The translations under genes and the position numbers were made by a program. A stretch of DNA of 9,702 nucleotides from positions 1 to 9,702 of the forward strand of contig JAHKAL010000007.1 of the NCBI GenBank assembly GCA_018826545.1. Reading direction: 5' to 3'. The notes under the pieces are model-generated. The model searched no databases. It worked only from the letters and a program-made list of their open reading frames with translations, and was not told where the DNA came from. Every line of letters starts with the position of its first letter. Positions within the stretch are counted from its first letter, which is position 1. Source of the stretch: Patescibacteria group bacterium (GTDB lineage Bacteria; Patescibacteriota; Microgenomatia; UBA8517). Below are positions 1 through 6,666 of the stretch, in pieces.

Positions 1-593
1 ACAAAATCTATTCTTTCTTGAGTCGTCTTTTCTGAATCCTTCTGTTGGCCGTTTCCATTTCCAAAACCCAAAATCCCAAGATATGGTTCTGAAGCCCCAA
101 GTGCAATTTCTGCTGCATCTAAACCTAATAAACCAGCTTTAGTTACATTACTGGCATCTTTTACATAACTGCCAATAAAAGGAATAGGTTTAATCCAAAA
201 AAGCATGTTTAATGACTTATCTAAACTTCCCAAAGATTCTTTTGTTTCAGTTAATTTTTCTTTAACTAGAGGGATATCTTGTAAAGTAGCTGCTTCTTTT
301 AATTCGTTGCCTTTTTGAATTAATTTTTTTGCTGAAGCAAAAATCATTAGACTTTGAACAATCAATAAAATTAAGATAACCAAAAAAACACTACCTGAAA
401 TCAATAATATTTTTTTCTTTTTTCCCATTTTCTTTTTCTCAACATTTGGATCTTGAGAAATAGAAGGAGTATTTTCCTCTTCGTCTCCTGAAGGAACTGG
501 AATATTTGAAATATCATTTTCTTGAACTTTTCCCTGTTTTATATTTTCAGGCTTAATTTGTGGAATATTTATATCTTTTGACATATCATTCAT
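1..593 (-). CDS. DUF4012-type membrane protein, N-terminal part (runs off left edge)
   Basis: The frame is open from an ATG at 593 to the window edge, giving 197 complete codons with the C-terminus missing. Residues 1-60 form a hydrophilic, probably cytoplasmic, N-terminus with an acidic patch (DEEE near 37-40) and a lysine cluster at 53-61. One strongly hydrophobic helix follows at about 62-86, so the rest should lie outside the membrane. Residues 88-125 look helical and charged. The segment at about 129-177 (IKPIPFIGSYVKD, then a Gly/Ala/Leu-rich stretch ending in LGILGFGNG) resembles the start of the DUF4012 domain, with its Pro-x-x-G turn. DUF4012 proteins are frequent in CPR bacteria and Actinobacteria, often near polysaccharide genes; their biochemical role is unknown to me. 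An alternative start is the ATG at 584 (MSKDIN). Neither start has a clear ribosome binding site. The gene starts 33 bp after the phosphoglycosyl transferase stop, so it probably belongs to the same transcript. The family call rests on the N-terminal part only. Confidence 0.72.
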   Translation of the reverse strand, partial: MNDMSKDINIPQIKPENIKQGKVQENDISNIPVPSGDEEENTPSISQDPNVEKKKMGKKKKILLISGSVFLVILILLIVQSLMIFASAKKLIQKGNELKEAATLQDIPLVKEKLTETKESLGSLDKSLNMLFWIKPIPFIGSYVKDASNVTKAGLLGLDAAEIALGASEPYLGILGFGNGNGQQKDSEKTTQERIDF

Positions 594-626
594 TTAATCA
601 AATGTAAACTTAGAAGTCTAGTATCT

Positions 627-1265
627 CTAAACTGCTCCCTTGGCACTAATCATTGCCCACGGAGTTTTAAGAAGGATTAATATATCTAAAAAAATTGATC
701 TTTTTCTGGCATAATAAGAATCCATTTCAATTCTTTTATCAAAATTTACTTCACTTCTTCCAGTCACTTGCCAATAACCAGTAATACCTGGTTTAACTGT
801 TAACATTTCCCTAACTAAAGGTTTTGTTTTTATATATTTCTTTTGTTGATGTTCAAGCTCATCAGGAAAATATGCTCTGGGTCCTACTATACTCATCTCT
901 CCTTTTAATACATTTATAAATTGAGGAGTTTCATCTATTGAATATTTTCTTATATATTTCCCAAACTTTGTAACTCTTGGGTCTTTATAAAGTTTATAAC
1001 TTGATTTTTTGTATTCCTGATAAAGTTTTTTAAATCTTGGATCCGTTCTTATAAGACTATGTGCATTTATAAACATCGATCTAAACTTGTAAAGTCTAAA
1101 AAGCTTTCCGTTTTTTCCTACTCTTTTTGGAATATCAGCGAATACTGGTCCTTCGGATGTTAGTTTTATAGCAATTGCTGTTATAAGCATTATTGGGGAA
1201 AAAATAACTAGGAGAATTATACCTCCAACTAGGTCAATTATTCTTTTTTGAATTTCGTACCACAT
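627..1265 (-). CDS. Phosphoglycosyl transferase (bacterial sugar transferase, WcaJ/PglC catalytic type)
   Basis: Predicted to transfer a sugar-1-phosphate from a nucleotide sugar to undecaprenyl phosphate at the inner face of the membrane, the first committed step of repeat-unit synthesis. The 212 residues match the monotopic catalytic domain throughout. A basic/hydrophobic N-terminal helix spans about 6-33 (the re-entrant anchor of this family). Then come the RVGKNGKLFRLYKFRSM block (48-64), DPRVTKFGKYIRK (95-107), the catalytic Asp-Glu pair in SIDETPQ (D111, E112), MSIVGPR (124-130), KPGITGYWQVTGRS (158-171) and a C-terminal DSYYARKRS element (182-190). It lacks the N-terminal membrane bundle and Rossmann domain of long WbaP/WcaJ/CpsE proteins, so it is a minimal form. 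The sugar specificity cannot be read from sequence; hexose-1-P is typical. The ATG at 1265 follows the manC stop by 24 bp, and the in-frame codons before it reach the manC stop with no other start. No Shine-Dalgarno is visible, but a possible extended -10 box lies in the gap. Confidence 0.93.
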   Translation of the reverse strand: MWYEIQKRIIDLVGGIILLVIFSPIMLITAIAIKLTSEGPVFADIPKRVGKNGKLFRLYKFRSMFINAHSLIRTDPRFKKLYQEYKKSSYKLYKDPRVTKFGKYIRKYSIDETPQFINVLKGEMSIVGPRAYFPDELEHQQKKYIKTKPLVREMLTVKPGITGYWQVTGRSEVNFDKRIEMDSYYARKRSIFLDILILLKTPWAMISAKGAV

Positions 1266-1277
1266 ACTTAGGCAGGA

Positions 1278-1286
1278 ATTATAACA
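1278..1286 (-). promoter_or_regulatory. Possible extended -10 promoter element ahead of the phosphoglycosyl transferase
   Basis: On the minus strand the 24-bp gap between manC and the next gene reads TGTTATAAT, which is a consensus TATAAT with the TGn extension. A transcript starting about 7 bases downstream would begin only some 6 bases before the ATG at 1265, so it would be almost leaderless. No recognisable -35 hexamer lies 16-18 bases upstream. In DNA this AT-rich such a match can arise by chance, and the surrounding genes look like one operon, so this is only a candidate internal promoter. Confidence 0.22.
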
Positions 1287-1289
1287 TAT

Positions 1290-2404
1290 TTACAAAAGTT
1301 CGTTTCTATTTTCTTCTCTTAGTCTATTTACGATTTTTTTAACATTTTGTGCTTTTTCCTTGGAACAAACTAAAAGAGCTTTTTTAGTATCAACAATTAC
1401 AATATTATCAACATCAATAACCGCGATTAGTCTTCCATCTGTATGGATTAAAGAATCCGAAGTATCAATGTTATAAACTTCTCCACCTTTCTCTTCTCCA
1501 TCAATAATTACATTATTGTCTTTATCTTTATCCAAGTTTTTCCAAACCTCTTTCCAATCACCAATATCAGTCCAGAAAAAGTCAGCAGGAACAACAACTA
1601 AATTATCAGCTTTTTCTGCAACAGCATAGTCAATTGCAATTTTGGGCATTGCTTCATATGAACTCTTTATAATTTTTTCTTCGTCTTTTGTCCCAATACT
1701 TTCACTTATAATCATTAGGTTTTTATATACCTCTGGAGCAAATTTTTTAAGTGCTTCTAGGATTGAATCTGCTCTCCAAACAAATTGTCCAGCATTCCAA
1801 AGGTATTCACCTGATTCTGTATATTTTTTAGCTAAATCAAGTGGAGGCTTCTCAACAAATTTATCAACTTTATAGAATGTTTTTCCATTAGCTTTAAACA
1901 TTTCCTTTCCGATTTTTATATGTCCCAATCCTGTGTGGGGATAGCGTGGAGTTACACCTACTGAAACTAATACTTTTTCTTTATAGGCAACTTCGGCTGC
2001 TTTTTCTAAAGTATCAAGATATTTCTCAACTGGATCAACTAATCTATCGGCTGCTTCAGTTATTATTACTGCATCAGGATCTTTTTTATAAATAAAGGCT
2101 GCCCCAATTCCGTGAGCAGGACCAGTTTCTCTTCTACACGGTTCAACAATAATGTTTTCAGGAATAAAATCAGGTACTTCCTTTATTATTTCTTTCTTAT
2201 ATTCTTCTGAGACCGTGACACAAAAAATTCTTTCCCACTTTATTGTTTTTGAAAACCTTTCACAGGTAATTTGTGTAGAGTTTTATGATTAAAAAGTTTT
2301 AAAAATTGTTTCGGAGTTTTATTTAACGATTTAGGCCAGAGTCTTGTACCCCCACCACCAGCCAGGATTAATGCATAAATATGATCTTTATAATCGTTAG
2401 ACAT
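1290..2404 (-). pseudogene. manC: Mannose-1-phosphate guanylyltransferase, split by a 1-base frameshift
   Basis: The family makes GDP-mannose from mannose-1-phosphate and GTP. An ATG at 2404 opens a frame with the nucleotidyltransferase signature (LAGGGGTRLWPKS, residues 14-26, then PKQF), but it reaches TAA at 2242-2240 after 54 codons. The rest is intact in another frame, open from about 2282 to the stop at 1290. Restoring one base after CT at 2278-2277 gives a continuous 371-residue protein: TQITCERF resumes at 44-51, then EPCRRETGPA (88-97), ADRLV (119-123), FVEKP (183-187), YLWNAGQF (201-208), IDYAVAEK (258-265) and VVPADFFWTDIGDW (271-284). That is the usual length for single-domain ManC without the isomerase domain. 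A TTG at 1928 can be taken as the start of a separate 212-residue protein, but that would lack the nucleotide-binding half. The ATG overlaps the preceding glycosyltransferase stop by 8 bp (ATGTCTAA). The break is either a real recent mutation or a sequencing/assembly error. Confidence 0.93.
2240..2282 (-). other. manC: Frameshift zone in manC
   Basis: Only here are both the N-terminal and C-terminal manC frames open: the N-terminal frame stops with TAA at 2242-2240 and the C-terminal frame has TAA at 2285-2283. Family-like residues switch frame at the codon after Thr42: the upstream frame reads Thr-Leu-His-Lys-Leu-Pro, while the other gives Thr-Gln-Ile-Thr-Cys-Glu-Arg-Phe, the expected pattern before the next strand. 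The local bases CTCTACACA would be repaired by one inserted base after the second CT. No canonical X-XXY-YYZ slippery heptamer is present in the N-terminal frame, so programmed -1 frameshifting is unlikely. Confidence 0.85.
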
Positions 2405-3476
2405 ATTTTATTATACTTAAAATTTTTTCTTTAAACACATCTTTAGAAAATTTCTTAGAATTTTGCAAAAGATCTTGTTCTAAAAATTCTTGTTTTTCAA
2501 ATTCTTTCACAGCAGACACTAAACTGTCAACTGTTTGTTTTTGAAAAAATATTCCAGTCTTTCTATTTATTACAGTATCTAAAGAACCACCTTTTTGATA
2601 AGCAATTACTGAAGTATTTAAAAATTGAGATTCGATTGACACAATACCAAAATCTTCTTCTTGTGGCATTATTAAAGCCCTTGCCTCTTGATAAAGCCTT
2701 GTCAAATTCTTTAATTCAACTATCCCCAGAAAGTTTATATTTTTCTTTGCAATCTTTTTTAATTTTCTTTCAGAAGTCCCTCCACCAACAATAATCAATT
2801 TTTTACCTAATCGATTAAATGCTTTTATTGCTAAATCAACTTTTTTATAGGCAACAAGTCTTGAAACTAAAAGATAGTAATCTTTTTTAATGTTATTTAA
2901 TTCTTTCAATGGTATAAGTTTACTTAAATCAACTGGAGGGTAAATGATCTCTGAATCTCTTTTGTAATACTTAAAAATTCTTTTTTTAACCTCTTTTGAA
3001 ATAGCAACAAGTTTATCTGGTCTTTGGGAAGCAATTATGTCCCACTTTTTCAAATAGCTAACAAATGGATAAGAGACAAATTTTAAGATTGGATTTTTGA
3101 AATAAACCTCATATTCACTCCACAGATATCTAGTTGGTGTTAAAACAATGGCTATGTGTTTAGTTGGCGGTTTTACTAATATTCCCTTTGCTGCCTCTGA
3201 AGTCACTGAAATAACTAAATCAAAATTTGAAAAATCAAAAGATTCAAAAACAATTGGCATAAAAGTCCCTAAATATTCATGCCTTGTTCTTGCCCATGGA
3301 ATTTTTTGCAAAAATGAAGTCTTAATTTCTTTAAATACTTTCGCCCATGATGCATTCTTAGAATCAAAAAGAGAGGTGTATAAAGGAGCATTAGGAAACA
3401 TCTCATGCAAAGAAAGCAATATCTGCTCTGCACCTCCCCATTTATTAACTCTATCGTAGACTAAAGCTATCTTCAT
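2397..3476 (-). CDS. GT4 glycosyltransferase, WbaZ-like (probable mannosyltransferase)
   Basis: A 359-residue retaining GT-B glycosyltransferase, expected to add a sugar from a nucleotide donor to the lipid-linked oligosaccharide at the cytoplasmic face. The N-terminal acceptor domain has MKIALVYDRVNKWGGAEQ (1-18). The stretch FDFSNFDLVISVTSEAAKGI (80-99) followed by TPTRYLWSEYE (113-123) is characteristic of the WbaZ-type GT4 subgroup. The donor domain begins near 200 with YYLLVSRLVAYKKVDLAIKAF, has a Gly-rich IIVGGG turn (228-233) and carries the GT4 E-x7-E pair (E274, E282) in EEDFGIVSIE. The later GGSLDTV (296-302) is typical of the nucleotide-sugar pocket. Mannose as donor sugar is inferred from the WbaZ resemblance and from the directly following manC. 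It overlaps the upstream gene by 26 bp and manC by 8 bp, suggesting translational coupling. No strong ribosome binding site precedes the ATG. Confidence 0.9.
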   Translation of the reverse strand: MKIALVYDRVNKWGGAEQILLSLHEMFPNAPLYTSLFDSKNASWAKVFKEIKTSFLQKIPWARTRHEYLGTFMPIVFESFDFSNFDLVISVTSEAAKGILVKPPTKHIAIVLTPTRYLWSEYEVYFKNPILKFVSYPFVSYLKKWDIIASQRPDKLVAISKEVKKRIFKYYKRDSEIIYPPVDLSKLIPLKELNNIKKDYYLLVSRLVAYKKVDLAIKAFNRLGKKLIIVGGGTSERKLKKIAKKNINFLGIVELKNLTRLYQEARALIMPQEEDFGIVSIESQFLNTSVIAYQKGGSLDTVINRKTGIFFQKQTVDSLVSAVKEFEKQEFLEQDLLQNSKKFSKDVFKEKILSIIKYV

Positions 3477-4578
3477 ATATCTTTAATATTTGTTTTGCCA
3501 TTTTATCCCATGAATAGTTTTTGGCAAATTTGTAGGCTTTAGCAACTATCTCTTCCCTTTGGCTTATATCAAAACCAAATAGTCTTTCTATTGCAGAGCT
3601 AATTGACTTTATATCTGCTGGATCAAAATATATTGCATTATCTTTATATATTTCTTTGAACGCTTCAATATTTGATACTACACAAGGAGTTTTTTGAGTC
3701 ATCGCCTCTAATCCCTGCAAACCAAATCCTTCAGAGATCGAAGGATATAAAAATCCTTCAGACTTTTTGTATAAAATCATTAAATCACTATCTGGAACAA
3801 AACTCAGCACTTTCACAAAATCACTATAGTTATTATTTTCAATAAATTTATTCAATCTTTCAAAAAAAACACTTCTTGCAGAAACAATTACAAAATTTAT
3901 CTTTCTTTTCTTTTGTAAAGAAGAAATAGCTTTAATAGCTTTTTTCAAGTTTTTATGGGGATACGCATTCCCTACATACAAAAGATAAGGAGATTTTATT
4001 TTATTTTTCTTTAGGAAAGCACTAGGATCTTGGTTATGTTCTTCGTTAAAACTTACGCCTTCATAACAAACTGAAATTTTATCTTCAGAAATATGATAAT
4101 AATCAAGTATTTCTTTCTTAACATAATTCGAAGGAACAATAATTTTTACTGACTTTTTTATGGCAAAGTTAAAAATGAATTTATAAAATATTCTTTTAAA
4201 TAAATAAATGGGCATAGGTAGAGTAGTTGCTTCTTTTCCTTTTTGTTTATGCATTAAAAGATCATGAATAGTTACCATGAAAGGTTTATTGGAAAAAATA
4301 GAAACATTAAAATGTGGATAATGAATTAAATCAGGATTTTCTTTTCTAACAATTGCAGGAAATTTAAACTGCTCAGAAAAACTGTAGTGTCCTTTATCAA
4401 AAAGCACTTTTTTAAAATTACTATTTAAATTCAATTCATTGAAGTACTTTTTTCTTAAAATAATTACATATTTATTCTTTTTATCAAGTTTTTGGAGACT
4501 AGAAATTAGATTAATTAGATATCTACCCAAACCTGCGTTTTCAAGACCATAGAGTCTGGCATCAATTAATATTTTCAT
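3451..4578 (-). CDS. GT4 glycosyltransferase (mannosyltransferase-like)
   Basis: A 375-residue GT-B glycosyltransferase of family GT4, cytoplasmic or peripheral to the membrane. It opens with MKILIDARLYGLENAGLGRY (1-20), the glycine-containing acceptor loop of this group. It continues with DLIHYPHF (83-90) and TIHDLLMH (103-110), the conserved HD pair, then IIVPSNYVKKEI (146-157) before the domain linker. The donor domain starts with LLYVGNAYPHKNL (199-211) and carries SISEGFGLQGLEAM (280-293), in which E283 and E291 form the E-x7-E motif. Length and domain order are complete. It resembles O-antigen mannosyltransferases of the WbdB/MtfB kind, but the donor and linkage cannot be decided from sequence. 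Its ATG shares one base with the stop of the preceding gene (TGATG), a classical translational-coupling junction, and its 3' end overlaps the next GT4 gene by 26 bp. Confidence 0.9.
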   Translation of the reverse strand: MKILIDARLYGLENAGLGRYLINLISSLQKLDKKNKYVIILRKKYFNELNLNSNFKKVLFDKGHYSFSEQFKFPAIVRKENPDLIHYPHFNVSIFSNKPFMVTIHDLLMHKQKGKEATTLPMPIYLFKRIFYKFIFNFAIKKSVKIIVPSNYVKKEILDYYHISEDKISVCYEGVSFNEEHNQDPSAFLKKNKIKSPYLLYVGNAYPHKNLKKAIKAISSLQKKRKINFVIVSARSVFFERLNKFIENNNYSDFVKVLSFVPDSDLMILYKKSEGFLYPSISEGFGLQGLEAMTQKTPCVVSNIEAFKEIYKDNAIYFDPADIKSISSAIERLFGFDISQREEIVAKAYKFAKNYSWDKMAKQILKIYEDSFSLR

Positions 4579-5483
4579 CAGAAGCTAAATATTACTGAAA
4601 GAAATTTAATCCCTTTAAATATTCTTATTCCAAAAATAACAAACCAATTAAACCAAATTGGATATTTATTCCAAAGTCTTTTCCTGTAAAAAATTTCCAT
4701 AGAAGTTGCTTCGGTTAATTTCATCTTAACTCTATGCTTCAAGGTCACTTTATGTCTCCACTTTTTACTTTTTCCTTTTGAAGCTCCTTTAACATGATAA
4801 ATAAAAACATCTGGATAATAAATAATTTTGTAGCCTTCTTCTTTTATCTTCCAGCAAAGATCAATATCTTCTGCATTAAAAAAATAATCTTCATCAAACC
4901 AGCCAACTTTGTCCAATATATTTTTCCATGTTAAAAAAAAAGCTCCTTGAATTACATCAACCTCATGGGTTTTATCTACAGGTAAATATCCATACCAATA
5001 TTTAGAAAAAAGTTTTGATTTAGGAAAAATCCTGTCCAACTTTAAAACAAGATGGGTGAAGGCCACCCAAGGAGTTGGAAAAGATCTTCTGGCATCCTTA
5101 TCAATTTCTCCACTAGGAAGCACTAATTTGCAACTTAAAGCCCCAACTTCTTTATGCTTTTTTATATAATCTGTAGTTTTTTTTAAGACTCCTTTATTTA
5201 CAACAGTATCTGGATTTAAGAATAAAACTAACTTTCCATTCGCATACTTCCTTGCTCTATTATTACCTTTTGAAAAACCAACATTTTCTCCTTCCAGCAT
5301 TTTTACCCAAGGAAAATCTTTTTTAACCATTTGGGCACTTCCATCTTGAGAAGCATTATCTGAAACAATTACTTCAAAAGAAATTTCATTCTCATACTTT
5401 TTTATGGAATTTAAACAATCAGCCAAAAGTTCTTTGGTATTGTAATTTAAAATTATTATTGAAAGTTCAGGATTATTTGCCAT
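4578..5483 (-). CDS. GT2 glycosyltransferase (WbbL/rhamnosyltransferase-like)
   Basis: A 301-residue inverting GT-A glycosyltransferase. I start it at the ATG at 5483 (MANNPELSII); a frame extension of two codons upstream would need TTG at 5489 and adds nothing conserved. In this numbering the N-terminal strand and nucleotide site are LSIIILNYNT (7-16) and VSDNASQDGS (40-49). Then come ENVGFSKGNN (66-75), the NPD metal-binding triplet in FLNPDT (88-93), QGAFFL (179-184), and the active-site block WFDEDYFFNAEDIDLCWK (195-212), with the Glu-Asp pair expected to include the catalytic base. A histidine follows in IYHVKGASKGKS (228-239). This order matches rhamnosyltransferase-like GT2 enzymes of O-antigen clusters. 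A hydrophobic, aromatic C-terminus (about 276-301) could sit against the membrane. The start overlaps the previous stop by 11 bp, and the TGA stop shares a base with the next ATG. Confidence 0.92.
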   Translation of the reverse strand: MANNPELSIIILNYNTKELLADCLNSIKKYENEISFEVIVSDNASQDGSAQMVKKDFPWVKMLEGENVGFSKGNNRARKYANGKLVLFLNPDTVVNKGVLKKTTDYIKKHKEVGALSCKLVLPSGEIDKDARRSFPTPWVAFTHLVLKLDRIFPKSKLFSKYWYGYLPVDKTHEVDVIQGAFFLTWKNILDKVGWFDEDYFFNAEDIDLCWKIKEEGYKIIYYPDVFIYHVKGASKGKSKKWRHKVTLKHRVKMKLTEATSMEIFYRKRLWNKYPIWFNWFVIFGIRIFKGIKFLSVIFSF

Positions 5484-6663
5484 ATACAACTTTAGAATAA
5501 ATATTATCTAATACCTGGGCACTTTTATCCCAAGTATATTTTGATTCTACGAACTTCTTTCCATAAAGTCCAAGACTTCTGGATAAATTCTTATTTTTTA
5601 ATAGTTTTATGGCGTTTTCCGATACTCCATCTAAATCATCTGAGATAAGAGCTTCCTTTTCATCAATAACTCCCAATCCCTCAGCCCCAACAGATGTAGT
5701 AACAACCGGTAATGAAGATGCCATTGCCTCAAGTATTTTAAGTCTTGTTCCACCTGGTCCTTTTATTGGAGCAACTAGTACACTTGCCTTAGAATAAGCT
5801 TCACGAATATCGGGAAGAGCTTCGGATATTTCAATATCATCTGATGCATATTCTTTCAATTTATCTGTGATATTCATTCCCACAATCCAAAGTTTTACGT
5901 TTTTTATTTCCTTTTTAATTTTAGGCCAAACTTCATTAACTAAAATATTCGCAGCCTCAACATTTTGAATCCATTTGAAATTTCCTACATAAAGTACCTT
6001 TGCTGGAGCAATTTCTTTTCTAGGTCTAGCAGAAAAATAATCAGTATCAATTCCATTTGGAACAATGTCAATTTTTAGTTTCGGAGCAAGAGTCAACATT
6101 TCTTTTTTGTCTGATTCTGACATAGCAACAACCCTACTAGCCTGCTTCCAAAAGTGTGTTTCCCAAAATTTTAATTTCATTACATCTATTGAAAAAGGAA
6201 TTTTTACCAAAAGTGAAGCTTGATCTTCTACATAGTGTTTATAAACCAAATACTCAATTGTTTGCTCTACTAATAAAATTGGAACTTTAGTATCTGGAAT
6301 ATGAGGCATTACATAGAAAGTTTCTGCATGAATAATGTCATACTTTTCTGCTTCCAGTTCTTTCTTAACTGCTGATTTTTCATCAGGTGCAAGATTTCTG
6401 ATAACTAAAAAAGGGTATGGACCAAAACCAGTAAGTAAAATATTTCGCAATGTCCAAGGCGTCTTTGATCTGTTGAATACAAATACTTTCTTACAATATT
6501 TTTTAAGTTCTGGGATATACTTTTTCTCTTGATCGTTTTTTATAAGAGAAAATAAAGTTATATCGTGTTTTTTTGAAAGGTTTTTAATTAAGTTATAAGA
6601 ACGAGTTTGTCCACCTGACATTAAAGGAAAAGGTAAATATGGCGTGAGCATTAATATTTTCAT
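5473..6663 (-). CDS. GT4 glycosyltransferase, group-1 type with GGTRLKILEA motif
   Basis: A 396-residue GT-B enzyme. The N-terminus MKILMLTPYLPFPLMSGGQT (1-20) is the typical glycine-rich acceptor loop, and RSYNLIKNLSKKHDITLFSL continues the first Rossmann fold. DIIHAETFYV (109-118), VVAMSESDK (178-186) and IVPNGIDTDYF (200-210) mark the end of the first domain. The donor domain begins with KVLYVGNFKWIQNVEAAN (222-239) and contains GPGGTRLKILEAMASSLPVV (302-321), then TSVGAEGL (323-330). The general-acid-side glutamate E312 is present, but the position eight residues earlier is G304, so the usual E-x7-E is reduced to G-x7-E. This is characteristic of a subgroup that includes TIGR03087-like sugar transferases of exosortase-linked exopolysaccharide systems, so it is not a sign of decay. 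Only 3 bp separate it from the preceding membrane glycosyltransferase gene. Donor and acceptor are unknown. Confidence 0.88.
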   Translation of the reverse strand: MKILMLTPYLPFPLMSGGQTRSYNLIKNLSKKHDITLFSLIKNDQEKKYIPELKKYCKKVFVFNRSKTPWTLRNILLTGFGPYPFLVIRNLAPDEKSAVKKELEAEKYDIIHAETFYVMPHIPDTKVPILLVEQTIEYLVYKHYVEDQASLLVKIPFSIDVMKLKFWETHFWKQASRVVAMSESDKKEMLTLAPKLKIDIVPNGIDTDYFSARPRKEIAPAKVLYVGNFKWIQNVEAANILVNEVWPKIKKEIKNVKLWIVGMNITDKLKEYASDDIEISEALPDIREAYSKASVLVAPIKGPGGTRLKILEAMASSLPVVTTSVGAEGLGVIDEKEALISDDLDGVSENAIKLLKNKNLSRSLGLYGKKFVESKYTWDKSAQVLDNIYSKVVYGK

Positions 6664-6666
6664 TTT

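Noticed and set aside
594..626. Terminator between the phosphoglycosyl transferase and the DUF4012 gene
   Set aside because: The 33-bp gap has no stable GC-rich hairpin followed by a T run; only a 4-bp inverted repeat with a 2-base loop is visible.
1290..1928. A separate 212-residue protein starting with TTG at 1928
   Set aside because: The frame is open and family-like far upstream of that codon, up to about 2282, and the fragment alone lacks the nucleotide-binding half. It is the C-terminal part of frameshifted manC.
2240..2282. Programmed -1 ribosomal frameshift in manC
   Set aside because: No canonical slippery heptamer lies in the N-terminal frame in the overlap, and the family residues change frame sharply at the CTCTACACA site, which fits a base deletion better.
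3148..3459. Plus-strand open frame of 103 codons (and shorter plus-strand frames at 1642-1875, 5609-5797, 6335-6532, 8190-8396 and 8700-8903)
   Set aside because: All lie fully inside strongly supported minus-strand genes with recognisable domains, and their translations show no family-like features.
4578..4580. UGA recoded as glycine or tryptophan (as in some CPR lineages)
   Set aside because: No in-frame TGA occurs inside any gene here, and this TGA forms a typical TGATG stop-start junction with the next gene.
4578..5489. Longer GT2 start at 5489
   Set aside because: The codon at 5489 is TTG; the ATG two codons later at 5483 gives a normal N-terminus and a compact overlap with the preceding stop.
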